Below, piece after piece: positions 30,135-38,688 of a stretch of 64,000 nt of DNA. Under the pieces are notes generated by a model, which saw only the letters and a list, made by a program, of their open reading frames with translations, was not told the origin of the DNA and made no database searches. Made by a program: the position numbers and the translations under genes. The DNA is from Paenibacillus timonensis (GTDB taxonomy: Bacteria; Bacillota; Bacilli; Paenibacillales; Paenibacillaceae): NCBI RefSeq assembly GCF_009725205.1, contig NZ_WNZY01000004.1, positions 124,001 through 188,000 of the forward strand. Reading direction: 5' to 3'. Position 1 is the stretch's first letter. Each line of letters opens with the position of its first letter.

Positions 30135-30153
30135 CTGATCAAATGGGATAATC
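30135..30153. repeat. Copy of the ATTATCCC dispersed repeat (inverted)
   Basis: CTGATCAAATGGGATAATC differs at two positions from the word at 38533-38551 and is the reverse complement of the ATTATCCC-TTTGATCAG core. Confidence 0.6.
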
Positions 30154-30160
30154 GTTAAGG

Positions 30161-30240
30161 GAGGGGGGCAGACATAGGTGACGGTGGGGCTGACGGAGGG
30201 TGTCGGGGGTGACAGGGGTGGCAGGGGGGTCGGTGGGGTG
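30161..30240. repeat. G-rich tract with quadruplex potential
   Basis: More than six runs of three to six G residues separated by short loops on the plus strand. This far exceeds local composition and meets the usual G-quadruplex pattern. The short frame that crosses it looks non-coding. Confidence 0.65.
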
Positions 30241-30271
30241 AAAGAGGGTCGATCTTACCTCTTTGAATCAC

Positions 30272-30318
30272 AAAAAATACTGGTCCCCAAGGCGAAGTTC
30301 CGCCTCGAAAGGACCAGT
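30272..30318 (-). terminator. Terminator of the SDR-aldo/keto reductase-ThuA operon
   Basis: Stem ACTGGTCC/GGACCAGT with an inner GGCG/CGCC pairing, followed by ATTTTTTG on the minus strand, 16 bp after the ThuA stop. Confidence 0.85.
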
Positions 30319-30333
30319 CCAGTTCATACTAAT

Positions 30334-30972
30334 TTATTTTGCCGCCCACTTCGCTCCGCCTCGCAGTAGTTTTGCTACCTCGGGATGCTGAAACGTGGGG
30401 AGGTGATGCCCCGGCATCAGGAACACGACCTTGCCGAGTCCATAAGCATGCGCCCAGGCCGCCGGCCAATCTTGGCCTTCATGGTGGTACGTGAGCAGCA
30501 CCTCCTTGGCGCAAAACGGATCGAATTCGAAGCGATAAGGCTCTTCCGCCAGCACAAAGGGGTCGATCCCTTCCACGACCGGATGCCCAGCTCCGACCAC
30601 TACCTGGAACTCAAGCTCCGTATATGGCGGATGCTCTGTAAACTTGGCCCCGATTAATTGGGCCAACTCCGGTCGGACCTGCAGGGAGATCCCGTTATGC
30701 ACGACAAGCAACCCGCCGCCATTTGCCACGTAGGTAAGCAGCCCCGCCGCCTGCTCCGCGCTAACCGCGTCCTCCCAACGGTCCGTATAGGAAATGCAGA
30801 GATCGTATTCCTCTAATGCTCCAGCGGCCAGCATGCCGTAATCCAGGCTGGTCATAAGCTCGAAATCATCCTGCAGAATCCGCTCCAGCTCATCTTGTAC
30901 CGCGTTCAGCGGATGGTAAGGTGCGTCAGCGTTATTGCCGATTACCCATGCGTTCTTCCGCGTGTTACTCAT
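30334..30972 (-). CDS. ThuA-like domain protein
   Basis: 212 residues from ATG 30972, chosen for the AAGGGGG site and to avoid a long overlap with the gene upstream. The fold resembles class I amidotransferase/trehalose-utilisation ThuA: AWVIGNNADAPYHPLNAVQD, then YDLCISYTDRWEDAVSAEQA, GGGLLVVHNGISL and PAAWAHAYGLGKVVFLMPGH. ThuA proteins occur with sugar oxidoreductases in sugar-alcohol and disaccharide pathways; the precise reaction is unsettled. It is the last gene after an SDR and an aldo/keto reductase. Confidence 0.8.
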   Translation of the reverse strand: MSNTRKNAWVIGNNADAPYHPLNAVQDELERILQDDFELMTSLDYGMLAAGALEEYDLCISYTDRWEDAVSAEQAAGLLTYVANGGGLLVVHNGISLQVRPELAQLIGAKFTEHPPYTELEFQVVVGAGHPVVEGIDPFVLAEEPYRFEFDPFCAKEVLLTYHHEGQDWPAAWAHAYGLGKVVFLMPGHHLPTFQHPEVAKLLRGGAKWAAK

Positions 30973-30988
30973 CTCCGTCATCCCCCTT

Positions 30989-31966
30989 TTACCAAGCGTA
31001 AGCTTGTGGTGCCGAACCTCCCGGACCCGGGAAGATCTCATCTAATCTCTTCAACGCGGCCTCATCCAGCTTGATATCGACCACCCGCAATGTATCCTGG
31101 AACTGCTCCAGCGTACGCGGTCCGATGATCGGCGCGGTCATCGCGGGATTCACGAGAGTCCAAGCCAAAGCCACGTTGGCTTCGCTTTCACCCAACTCCC
31201 GACACAACGCCGAGAATGCCTCAAGCTGCGGACGGAACTGCTCGTAGCGGTTATCATTCGCCGTGCGCGAGCCAGCTTGCTTCTTTGACGCGTTGCCGCC
31301 GAGCAACCCGCCTTCGAGCGGGCTCCAAGCTACGACGCCGATGCCGAGATGCTCGGCGGCTGGCAACACTTCCAGCTCCGGCAAACGGCAGAGCAGATTA
31401 TATTTATGCTGCTCCGATACGAGGCCCAGCATATGGCGGTTCTTCGCCTCATACTGCGCCTTCACCAGATCCCAACCGGCGAAGTTACTGGAGCCAACAT
31501 AACCGATTTTCCCTTGCAGGATGGAAACTTGGAATGCTTCCCACAGCTCATCCCAAGATACGTTGCGGTCGATATGGTGCATTTGGTACAACTCGATGTG
31601 GTCGGTTTGCAGCCGGCGCAGCGAGCCTTCCAGATGGCGACGGATTTTATAGGATGATAACCCGGCTGGGCTGTTTGGTCCGTCGAGGGGATCGCTCATA
31701 TCGCCATGAACCTTGGTGGCCAGCACGACTTTCTCGCGGCGACTTCCGCCTTGGGCAAACCAGCGGCCAATGATTTCTTCTGTCTTCCCAGCGTTTTCGC
31801 CCCATCCGTAAATATTGGCCGTATCAAAAAAGTTCACGCCCGCATCCAGCGCTGCGTCCATGATCCGGAATGCTTCCTTCTCGTCGGTGTTCACTCCGAA
31901 GTTCATCGTGCCGAGGCACAGCTTGCTCACTTTTATTCCAGAACGTCCTAAGTACGTGTATTCCAT
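30989..31966 (-). CDS. Aldo/keto reductase
   Basis: 325 residues, NADPH-dependent (beta/alpha)8 barrel. MEYTYLGRSGIKVSKLCLGT is the usual N terminus. The catalytic tetrad is present: Asp and Tyr in FFDTANIYGWG, Lys in VVLATKVHG, His in LYQMHHIDR. The cofactor-binding end reads PIIGPRTLEQFQDTL. It belongs to the large AKR11/YghZ-like group; substrate undetermined. Neighbours SDR and ThuA suggest a small sugar or polyol redox operon. Start ATG follows ATGGAGG. Confidence 0.9.
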   Translation of the reverse strand: MEYTYLGRSGIKVSKLCLGTMNFGVNTDEKEAFRIMDAALDAGVNFFDTANIYGWGENAGKTEEIIGRWFAQGGSRREKVVLATKVHGDMSDPLDGPNSPAGLSSYKIRRHLEGSLRRLQTDHIELYQMHHIDRNVSWDELWEAFQVSILQGKIGYVGSSNFAGWDLVKAQYEAKNRHMLGLVSEQHKYNLLCRLPELEVLPAAEHLGIGVVAWSPLEGGLLGGNASKKQAGSRTANDNRYEQFRPQLEAFSALCRELGESEANVALAWTLVNPAMTAPIIGPRTLEQFQDTLRVVDIKLDEAALKRLDEIFPGPGGSAPQAYAW

Positions 31967-32005
31967 TTGTCGATACCTCCATTTTCAATTAAGGATCCTT
32001 CTTGT

Positions 32006-32737
32006 TTACCACGGTAAGATATGGCCATCCACATCAAGGAATACCGGCGCCTCGGCAGGCTCGCTTCGCCGCTGCTCCATCGCCTCTCGGATAATGCTCC
32101 ATAACTTGCCGGCCGATTGTTCCGGTGTGAGGGTTGCGGCGGAATCTTTTTCCCCGCGCATAAACGTCTGCACCCAGCCGGGATGAAGGACTAGCACTTG
32201 TCCCCCTTGCGCTTTCACGCCGTTATGTACGACGTTCGAATGCATGTTCACTGCCGTCTTCGACATCGTATAGGCGAACCAGCTGTCCCTGTAGCATTGG
32301 CCGATGCTTCCCGCTTCTGAGGAAATGTTGGCGATCGTCCGCGACTCGCTGTTCAGGATCAACCTAATCAGTGCATTCGTCATCCGCAGACTGCCCAAAG
32401 CGTTGACATTGAATACCTGCAGCATTTCTTCAAAGTTTAACTCACCGAGGACCGTCGTTTCGGTATCGCCCAGAATCGCCGCATTATTGATCAGGAGGTC
32501 CAACGAATCCGTATGCTCCCGCACCTTGGCGGCTGCCGCCTGCACGCTGGCATCGCTGCCCACGTCCAGGTCCACAAGAATCAACCCGTTGCCGTACGTT
32601 GAAACCAACTCCGGCAGCCCTGGATCCGCCGAATTGAACCTCCCGGCAAACACCCGGTGGCCTTCCTCCAGCAGCTTGCGCACCAGTTCAAGTCCGATGC
32701 CGTGATCGGCGCCGGTCACCAATGCCGTATAACTCAT
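32006..32737 (-). CDS. SDR-family oxidoreductase (C-factor-like)
   Basis: 243 residues from ATG 32737 (GGGGAG upstream). TALVTGADHGIGLELVRKLL holds the dinucleotide motif; NNAAIL, ISSEAGS and YTMSKTAVNM complete the SDR active site. The long C-terminal tail with HPGWVQTFMRGE resembles the C-factor/carbonyl-reductase branch. Probably first gene of the SDR-AKR-ThuA operon. A cre-like word lies 67 bp upstream. Confidence 0.85.
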   Translation of the reverse strand: MSYTALVTGADHGIGLELVRKLLEEGHRVFAGRFNSADPGLPELVSTYGNGLILVDLDVGSDASVQAAAAKVREHTDSLDLLINNAAILGDTETTVLGELNFEEMLQVFNVNALGSLRMTNALIRLILNSESRTIANISSEAGSIGQCYRDSWFAYTMSKTAVNMHSNVVHNGVKAQGGQVLVLHPGWVQTFMRGEKDSAATLTPEQSAGKLWSIIREAMEQRRSEPAEAPVFLDVDGHILPW

Positions 32738-32803
32738 TGCCGTCCACTCCCCTTCTCCGAAGCCCAATCTGCTCATTCTGTCCGAGGCCGCGGTCTCTTT
32801 TAT

Positions 32804-32817
32804 TGTAAACGCTTTTT
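32804..32817. promoter_or_regulatory. Possible cre site upstream of the SDR operon
   Basis: TGTAAACGCTTTTT matches the CcpA consensus at all but the last two bases and lies 67 bp before the SDR start. Confidence 0.4.
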
Positions 32818-32826
32818 CTCGGCGTT

Positions 32827-32858
32827 AAAAGGGGGCATGCCTTCCGGCAGCCCCCTTT
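32827..32858 (-). terminator. Terminator of the fucose operon
   Basis: Stem AAAGGGGGC/GCCCCCTTT with a 13-nt loop containing a CCGG, followed on the minus strand by a short T run, 18 bp after the fucU stop. Confidence 0.75.
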
Positions 32859-32875
32859 GCATTCGATAACTTTTC

Positions 32876-33307
32876 TTATGATTTTACTACGCCTTTTTTT
32901 AGAATCACGTTAGCGTACAACGCTTTTTCCCCGGTGGAGACGATCGCATACGCCTGTTTGGCCCGTTCGTAAAAGGCAAACCGCTCGACTTCCTCGAACG
33001 GCTGATCCGCCGAGTGGTGGCGGCTCACGATCTGACGGTACTCATCCCAAATCGGCGTTTCGACCGGATCGCCGGGCATGACCGCCATCAACGCGACCGG
33101 GTGGTCCACGTAGACGTCGAGCGGAAACAGCGGCAGGATGGCATCCAGCAACGCGGGGATGCCGTGACCGTCACAGCGGATTAAGCGCTGGGCGTGGCTG
33201 GCTGCCGGAAAATTGCCGTCGGCAAGCACGATCTCGTCCGAATGCCCCATTTCCATCAGAGTCTTCAACAGCTCAGGTGAAAGGAGGCTGGATATCCCTT
33301 TTAACAT
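32876..33307 (-). CDS. fucU: L-fucose mutarotase, RbsD/FucU family
   Basis: 143 residues, cytoplasmic; interconverts fucose anomers. MLKGISSLLSPELLKTLMEM and GHSDEIVLADGNFPAASHAQ carry the conserved His/Asp of the decameric RbsD/FucU fold; the C-terminal YANVILKKGVV is also typical. It overlaps the kinase gene by 7 bp and is last in fucI-fucA-kinase-fucU. Confidence 0.93.
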   Translation of the reverse strand: MLKGISSLLSPELLKTLMEMGHSDEIVLADGNFPAASHAQRLIRCDGHGIPALLDAILPLFPLDVYVDHPVALMAVMPGDPVETPIWDEYRQIVSRHHSADQPFEEVERFAFYERAKQAYAIVSTGEKALYANVILKKGVVKS

Positions 33308-34863
33308 TTCATCGACCTCCCAAGTCGTTCGAATCGCTCATAGGCGGCGGCCCAAGCCGACTGGCTTTCCTCAGACTCCGGCTCGTAAATCCGGAGCGGG
33401 AAGGATGCCTTGACCAGTGCGAGGCCTTCCTGCAAATCCTTAAGCCAGCCGCCGGTTCGCAGCTGGACAAGCAGATTGCCGATCGCGCTGGCTTCCACCG
33501 GTCCTGCCCAGACCCGGCGACCGATCGCTTCTGCCGTAAACCGGCAGAGTAGCTCGTTCTGAATACCGCCGCCGACCATATGCAGCCCGGCAAACCGCAA
33601 GCCGGTCAGTTCCTTGGCCTGCTCCAACACCTGGCGGTAGCGGAGTGCCAGGCTTTCGAGGATGCAGCGGGCGAAGGCACCGGGCGATTCCGGTACCGGT
33701 TGGCCCGTTTCTCGGCAGTAAGCCCGGATCTCCTCCGGCATGTCGACCGGATTCATAAACCGCAAGTCATCCGGGTCGATCAAGGTGCGCAGTGGCTCGG
33801 CCTGCTCAGCTAGCAGTACGAGTTCGGCGAAAGAGTAGACTTCGCCGTCCTGCTCCCATTTGCGTTTACACTCTTGGAGGATCCACAGGCCCATGATGTT
33901 TTTGAGCAAATGGTAGGTGCCGTCCACGCCGCCCTCGTTAGAGAATTGGCGCTCCAGCACCTCCGACGTCAGCAGCGGCTTCGCCATCTGAGTCCCCAGC
34001 AGCGACCAGGTGCCGCTCACGAGGTAGGCGAACGCCGGCGAATCCGCCGGCACGGCCGCAGCCGCGGATTCCGTGTCGTGTGAGGCTGCGGCGATGATCT
34101 TGATCGGCGGCACGCCAAGTTCCGCACAGACCTCCGCCGTCAATTCGCCGATTTCGGTGCCCGGGGGTACAGGATCGGGAAGTATCGCGCTCGGGATACC
34201 GAGTTGCTCCATCAATGCGACATTCCACGCGCCCCTTCCCGGATCGAACAGCCCCGTCGTCGTCGCCATCGTAAATTCGCAAACGCGCCGGCCGGTCAGA
34301 AAATAGCTCAGCAAATCCGGCGTCAACAACAGCGTTTCGGCCAGATCCAGTTTGGGAGAACCGGCTTTTCTCATGGCATACAGCTGATACAACGTGTTAA
34401 AGGGCATAAACTGCAGTCCGCTTTCGCGGAACAATCGCTCCGGGCCGACCAGGGCGGATACCTCCTCGACCATTCCTTCGGTTTGACGATCCCGATAATG
34501 GTACGGAATGCCGAGCAGCTCTCCGTTTCGATCCAACAGGCCAAAATCGACGCCCCAGGTATCGATGGCGCAGCTCTCCGGCCGGTACCCGGCCTGGAAC
34601 GCTTTGCGAATGCCGGTTTTGATCTCTCGCAGGAGCATCGGCGTATCCCAATACAGGTGCCCGCCGATTTGGACCGGAACGTTTGGGAAACGGTGAACCT
34701 CGATGATATTCAGCTTCCGAACGCTGGAAGAGCCGTTGTCGGCACCGGCACCGGAGGGGTCACCAGGGCGTTCAGAGATGATCTCGCCGACGAACGCCCG
34801 ACCGCTGCTAGCGCCTAAATCAAACGCGAGGACGCAAGGGAAACGTTGTTGTTCCGATGACAT
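33301..34863 (-). CDS. FGGY-family kinase, probable L-fuculokinase of rhamnulokinase type
   Basis: 520 residues from ATG 34863 (GTG at 34872 is an alternative). CVLAFDLGASSGRAFVGE, CAIDTWGVDFGLLDRNG, ASHDTESAAAAVPADS and LHMVGGGIQNELLCRFTAEA are rhamnulokinase-like rather than FucK-like and resemble rhaB at 20972 throughout. The setting between fucA and fucU argues for phosphorylation of L-fuculose at C1, a known non-orthologous solution in Gram-positives. An insertion near residues 30-50, rich in Gly/Ser, is absent from rhaB. Confidence 0.8.
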   Translation of the reverse strand: MSSEQQRFPCVLAFDLGASSGRAFVGEIISERPGDPSGAGADNGSSSVRKLNIIEVHRFPNVPVQIGGHLYWDTPMLLREIKTGIRKAFQAGYRPESCAIDTWGVDFGLLDRNGELLGIPYHYRDRQTEGMVEEVSALVGPERLFRESGLQFMPFNTLYQLYAMRKAGSPKLDLAETLLLTPDLLSYFLTGRRVCEFTMATTTGLFDPGRGAWNVALMEQLGIPSAILPDPVPPGTEIGELTAEVCAELGVPPIKIIAAASHDTESAAAAVPADSPAFAYLVSGTWSLLGTQMAKPLLTSEVLERQFSNEGGVDGTYHLLKNIMGLWILQECKRKWEQDGEVYSFAELVLLAEQAEPLRTLIDPDDLRFMNPVDMPEEIRAYCRETGQPVPESPGAFARCILESLALRYRQVLEQAKELTGLRFAGLHMVGGGIQNELLCRFTAEAIGRRVWAGPVEASAIGNLLVQLRTGGWLKDLQEGLALVKASFPLRIYEPESEESQSAWAAAYERFERLGRSMKC

Positions 34864-34879
34864 GACCTTCACCGTCCAA

Positions 34880-35539
34880 TCACTTCATTTTTTGCAGCAG
34901 CGTGATCCGGTAGTCTTCACTTTCGAGCGCCGCGATGTCCGCGACCTCCTGGTCCGATAAAGGGACAGGCGTACCCGCCGCCTTCGCGTTTAAGTAAATT
35001 TTCGCGCTTTCCTCCACGACCTGGGTTCGGTAGTAAGCCTCCCGCAAATTACGGCCCGTTGTCACCAGCCCATGGTTCCCAAGCAAAATCGAGCTCGCCT
35101 CGTTCACCTTTTCGGCGACCGCATTCGCCAGCAGATCCGTCGTTGGGATCAAATACGGGATAAACGCCGTCCGACCGACCAAAGCGGCCTGATCCGGGAA
35201 CATGATCGGCAGGTCCCGCTCAATTAGCGTAAAAGCGATGCAATGGGACGGATGCGTATGCACCATGGCTCCCATGTCCGGCTTTTGGCGGTAGCCGTAT
35301 AGATGCATCAGCACCTCGGACGACGGACGCAGGCCGATCTCGGTCACTTCCCCCGTCGGAATATCCACCTCGATCCACTGCTCCGGCTCGATCTCCTCGA
35401 GCGCGAAGCCGCTCGGCGACAGATACATCTTATCGCCAGCCCGGGCGCTGATGTTGCCGCCCGGCCCCACGACCAACCCGCTCTCCACAATCTTACGGGC
35501 ATATTTGCAAAGCTCCTGGCGTGTTTCCATGTTTTGCAT
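34880..35539 (-). CDS. fucA: Class II aldolase, L-fuculose-1-phosphate aldolase
   Basis: 219 residues from ATG 35539 (AGGAG upstream), avoiding overlap with fucI. Motifs: GGNISARAGDKMYLSPSGFA, MVHTHPSHCIAF (zinc His pair) and LLGNHGLVTTGRNLREA (third His). Cleaves L-fuculose-1-phosphate to dihydroxyacetone phosphate and L-lactaldehyde. Assignment to fuculose rather than another sugar phosphate rests on adjacent fucI and fucU. No lactaldehyde dehydrogenase is in this operon; the aldo/keto reductase next door is one candidate for lactaldehyde reduction. Confidence 0.88.
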   Translation of the reverse strand: MQNMETRQELCKYARKIVESGLVVGPGGNISARAGDKMYLSPSGFALEEIEPEQWIEVDIPTGEVTEIGLRPSSEVLMHLYGYRQKPDMGAMVHTHPSHCIAFTLIERDLPIMFPDQAALVGRTAFIPYLIPTTDLLANAVAEKVNEASSILLGNHGLVTTGRNLREAYYRTQVVEESAKIYLNAKAAGTPVPLSDQEVADIAALESEDYRITLLQKMK

Positions 35540-35573
35540 CTCGTTTAGCTCCTTTATAGGCTCGAGTAACGGT

Positions 35574-37364
35574 TTACTTGTACAGCGGTCCAAACGCGGT
35601 GCACGCCCGGAAGTCTGCGCTCTCCGCATCCTCGGTACCGAACAGACCCCAGGCCCGCGGACGGAACACCTTCTCCTTCGGCACGTTGTGCATGCTGACC
35701 GGGATGCGCAGGATTGACGCCAGCGTGATGAGATCGGCGCCGATATGGCCGTAGCTAATCACGCCGTGGTTCGCGCCCCAGTGATCCATCACGTCGTAGA
35801 CGCTAGCGAACGCGCCGCTGCCGGTTAGGTTTGGCGCAAACCAGGTCGACGGCCACGTTGGGTCCGTTCGTTTATCCAGCGTGTCGTGCACTTGCTCCGG
35901 CAGATCCACCGAGTACCCCTCGGCGATTTGCAGCACTGGCCCGAGCCCTTTGACCAGGTTGAGCCGGGTCATCGTCATCGGCATGCCGCCACGGGTCAAA
36001 TAGTCGGTGGAGAATCCGCCGCCGCGGAAATACTCCAGCGAAGCCGGTCGGAATTGCGTCGCTTGCAACATGCGATCGACCTCCTCGTCGCTGATCTCCC
36101 AGAACGGCTTGATGATGGGAGCGCCGTCCTTCATTTGCTCGCCGGTTCCGTCGAGCGCCGCCGAACCGGAGTTAATCAAGTGCAGGAGACCGCCCGCAGC
36201 GCGTCCTTCCAGCTTATGGCCGGTCACCCGCTCCACGGAGGCCGGGCTCCAGTACGTACGCACATCGGCAAAAATCTGCGCCGTATTCGTCAACAAATAC
36301 CCAAACAGCATGCCGACGCCGTTCAGACTGTCGTTCTCCGTTGCCACAAGGTAAGGCGCGCGCGTGCCGTTCCAGTCGAACGACGAATTGAGCATCGTCT
36401 CCATGAAATCGCCGTTCGGGAAGTGATCCGTCCACTGACGTTGCCCCTGGAAGCCGGAGGCAATCGCGTGATGGCCTTGCGCTTCTTCCTCGTACCCCAA
36501 TTCGGCAAGGCGCGGGTTGCCGATCATCAGGTCGCGCGTGATCAGCGTCATTTTAACGACCGTCTCCCATTCTTGGTCCTTGCGCTCCCGCGTCGTCTGT
36601 AGCTGAGCCGGGTTATTATCCGGACCTTCCTGGCAATTCTCCTTGACCCAGGCCAATGCTGCATCGTATTCCTCGGGATCATAAATCCCTTCCTCCATCC
36701 GCCGCGTAAACTCGGTCATGTCGATATACTCGTTGCGCATTCCCAGATACTCCTGGAAAAAGGCGTCGTTCACCATCGACCCGGCGATCCCCATCGACAC
36801 CGAGCCCATCGATAGATAGGCCCGGTCGCGCATCAGCGCCGCCGCCAGCCCGCTGCGGGCAAACCGCAGCAGCTTCTCCTGCACGTCGGCCGGGATCCGG
36901 TCGTCGCCTTCGTCCTGTACGTCCTCGCCGTAGATGCCAAACGCCGGCAGCCCTTTTTGCGCATGCGCGGACAACACGGCGGCCAAATACACCGCACCCG
37001 GACGGCCGGTGCCGTTAAAGCCCCATACCGCCTTCGGGATCTGCGGATCGGTATCCATCGTTTCCGTACCGTAACACCAGCACGGCGTTACGGTGATCGA
37101 TACGCCGACCTCGGCCGCCTTGAATTTCTTCGCCGCGGCCGCCGCTTCCGCTACGCCGCCGATGCACGTATCGGCGATTACGCATTCCACCGGCTGCCCG
37201 TTCGGGTAACGGAGCTCCGCCTCTAGCAGCCGGGCCACTGCCTTGGCCAGGTTCATCGTCTGCTCCTCCAGCGATTCGCGTACGCCTCGTCTTCTGCCGT
37301 CGATCGTTGGACGAATGCCGATTTTCGGAAATCCGTCCCGCCATCTGTAACCGTTTTCAACCAT
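35574..37364 (-). CDS. fucI: L-fucose isomerase
   Basis: 596 residues. [20 protein letters not shown] at the N terminus and [30 protein letters not shown], and the manganese residues around [16 protein letters not shown] identify FucI of usual length. The ATG at 37364 is preferred (AAGGAGG 10 nt upstream); a TTG two codons earlier is possible. It is the first gene of the fucose operon and is divergent to an AraC regulator, its likely activator. A TATAAT on the minus strand lies at 37391-37396 with a poor -35, as expected for activator-dependent transcription. Confidence 0.95.
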   Translation of the reverse strand: MVENGYRWRDGFPKIGIRPTIDGRRRGVRESLEEQTMNLAKAVARLLEAELRYPNGQPVECVIADTCIGGVAEAAAAAKKFKAAEVGVSITVTPCWCYGTETMDTDPQIPKAVWGFNGTGRPGAVYLAAVLSAHAQKGLPAFGIYGEDVQDEGDDRIPADVQEKLLRFARSGLAAALMRDRAYLSMGSVSMGIAGSMVNDAFFQEYLGMRNEYIDMTEFTRRMEEGIYDPEEYDAALAWVKENCQEGPDNNPAQLQTTRERKDQEWETVVKMTLITRDLMIGNPRLAELGYEEEAQGHHAIASGFQGQRQWTDHFPNGDFMETMLNSSFDWNGTRAPYLVATENDSLNGVGMLFGYLLTNTAQIFADVRTYWSPASVERVTGHKLEGRAAGGLLHLINSGSAALDGTGEQMKDGAPIIKPFWEISDEEVDRMLQATQFRPASLEYFRGGGFSTDYLTRGGMPMTMTRLNLVKGLGPVLQIAEGYSVDLPEQVHDTLDKRTDPTWPSTWFAPNLTGSGAFASVYDVMDHWGANHGVISYGHIGADLITLASILRIPVSMHNVPKEKVFRPRAWGLFGTEDAESADFRACTAFGPLYK

Positions 37365-37571
37365 ACCCAACCTGCCTCCTTGGACAATGAATTATAGTCC
37401 CATTCTAAAGTTGGCTCGGTACGTTCGGGAACCTACTATATTGCCCTCTTGCCGCCGCAACACCGCAAAATAGTGAACCGCCTCTCCGCTGCGTAATTTT
37501 CCTGCAATTTCCTCCCATTCGCCTTCGCTTCCGCTATAATGGGAGTATCCAACGTTCGGGAGGAGCCCATC

Positions 37572-38414
37572 GTGCCGAAAATCGAAATTCCTCATCGCAA
37601 AAGCGACCGCTTCCGCTTCAAAAAAACGCCCGAGCTGCTGTACGCCGGCCAAGTCGTGGACGAACGCCGTTTCTACGCGCCGCCGCAAATCCACGACTAT
37701 TGCGAGATCATCTATATCGTCGAAGGCCGAGGGGAATTCCGGATCGGGGGCACGACCTACGAAGTGCATCCCGGCGATGTCGCTGTCTATAACGCAGGCG
37801 TTCCGCATGAGGAACGTTCGGTGAGTCCAGAGCCGTTTAAGTTAATCTACTGCGGTGTTGGCAACGTGCATATCGACGGCGTACCGCCGGGGCAGCTGCT
37901 GCCCGCCTCCGTCGACCCGGTGATCCCGTGTGAGAAATACGCCTATAAAGTCGAGAGCTACCTGTCGGAAATGCTGCAGGAATGTGATTCCCAAGTGCTC
38001 GGCTACGAGACGCTCAGCAACAACCTGCTCATGTCACTGATCACGCTCCTATACCGGATCGTTGACGTGAAGCATCCTTTTGATCCTTTAAAGGACAAGA
38101 ACGAAATTACCGTTCGCACCAAGCAGTTCATCGATAAGAATTACACCCGCAGCATTACGCTCAAGGAAATTGCCGATACCCTCTACGTCAGTCAACATTA
38201 TTTATCTCATCTGTTCAAAAAAGAACTTGGCGACTCGCCCGTCAACTATCTCATCACCCGCCGGATCGAGGAGGCCAAGCGCCTGCTCCGCGAAACCAAC
38301 GCGCCGATACATGAAGTCGCCGCACGGGTCGGTTACGGGAACGACAAATATTTCTCCATGCTGTTCAAAAAAGTAACCGGCCAATCGCCCAGCGCTTTCC
38401 GGGAAACGAAATAA
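37572..38414 (+). CDS. AraC-family regulator with N-terminal cupin, probable fucose activator
   Basis: 280 residues from GTG 37572, chosen because GGGAGGAG precedes it; an upstream ATG at 37539 lacks a site. Residues 20-110 form an AraC-type cupin (QIHDYCEIIYIVEGRGEFRI, VHPGDVAVYNAGVPHEE). Residues 185-280 hold two helix-turn-helices: LKEIADTLYVSQHYLSHLFK and IHEVAARVGYGNDKYFSMLF. Divergent placement to fucI suggests control of fucose genes by a sugar effector. Confidence 0.88.
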   Translation: MPKIEIPHRKSDRFRFKKTPELLYAGQVVDERRFYAPPQIHDYCEIIYIVEGRGEFRIGGTTYEVHPGDVAVYNAGVPHEERSVSPEPFKLIYCGVGNVHIDGVPPGQLLPASVDPVIPCEKYAYKVESYLSEMLQECDSQVLGYETLSNNLLMSLITLLYRIVDVKHPFDPLKDKNEITVRTKQFIDKNYTRSITLKEIADTLYVSQHYLSHLFKKELGDSPVNYLITRRIEEAKRLLRETNAPIHEVAARVGYGNDKYFSMLFKKVTGQSPSAFRETK

Positions 38415-38450
38415 ACCGGTCGCTTTGTGCTCTGTGCGGGCGTTTTTCAC

Positions 38451-38551
38451 CATTATCCCTTTTGTTCAGTGGGCATAAGTTTGCTCATCCGAGTTGGCCT
38501 GTTTCTTGTTGTAGTCTTAACTGTCTTAACTTCTGATCAAACGGGATAATG
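38451..38551. repeat. Inverted pair of the ATTATCCC dispersed repeat
   Basis: CATTATCCCTTTTGTTCAG (38451-38469) and, 64 bp on, CTGATCAAACGGGATAATG (38533-38551) are inverted copies with two mismatches. Related single copies lie at 28750 and 30135. No gene is seen between the AraC gene and the GH3 terminator. Confidence 0.7.
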
Positions 38552-38610
38552 CTGCAAAGCGTCCGACAAAGGGGATTCTCTGGCGCCAAAGCCGCTTCCC
38601 CTTCCCCCCA

Positions 38611-38663
38611 TAAAAACAAAACAGCGCAAGTACCAGGGCGACCGCCCTTGGAACCTTACGCTG
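38611..38663 (-). terminator. Terminator of the ABC-YesMN-GH3 operon
   Basis: Long stem CAGCG..CGCTG enclosing AAGGGCG/CGCCCT, followed on the minus strand by TTTTGTTTTTA, 26 bp after the GH3 stop. Confidence 0.8.
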
Positions 38664-38688
38664 CAAATTACGAAATTATCTCCTATAG

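Noticed and set aside
30279-30318. Recombination site-like hairpin
   Set aside because: The T run on the minus strand and position after the ThuA stop fit a terminator.
30178-30369. Short open frame through the G-rich tract
   Set aside because: No ribosome site; Gly/Val-rich repeats follow from the G runs.
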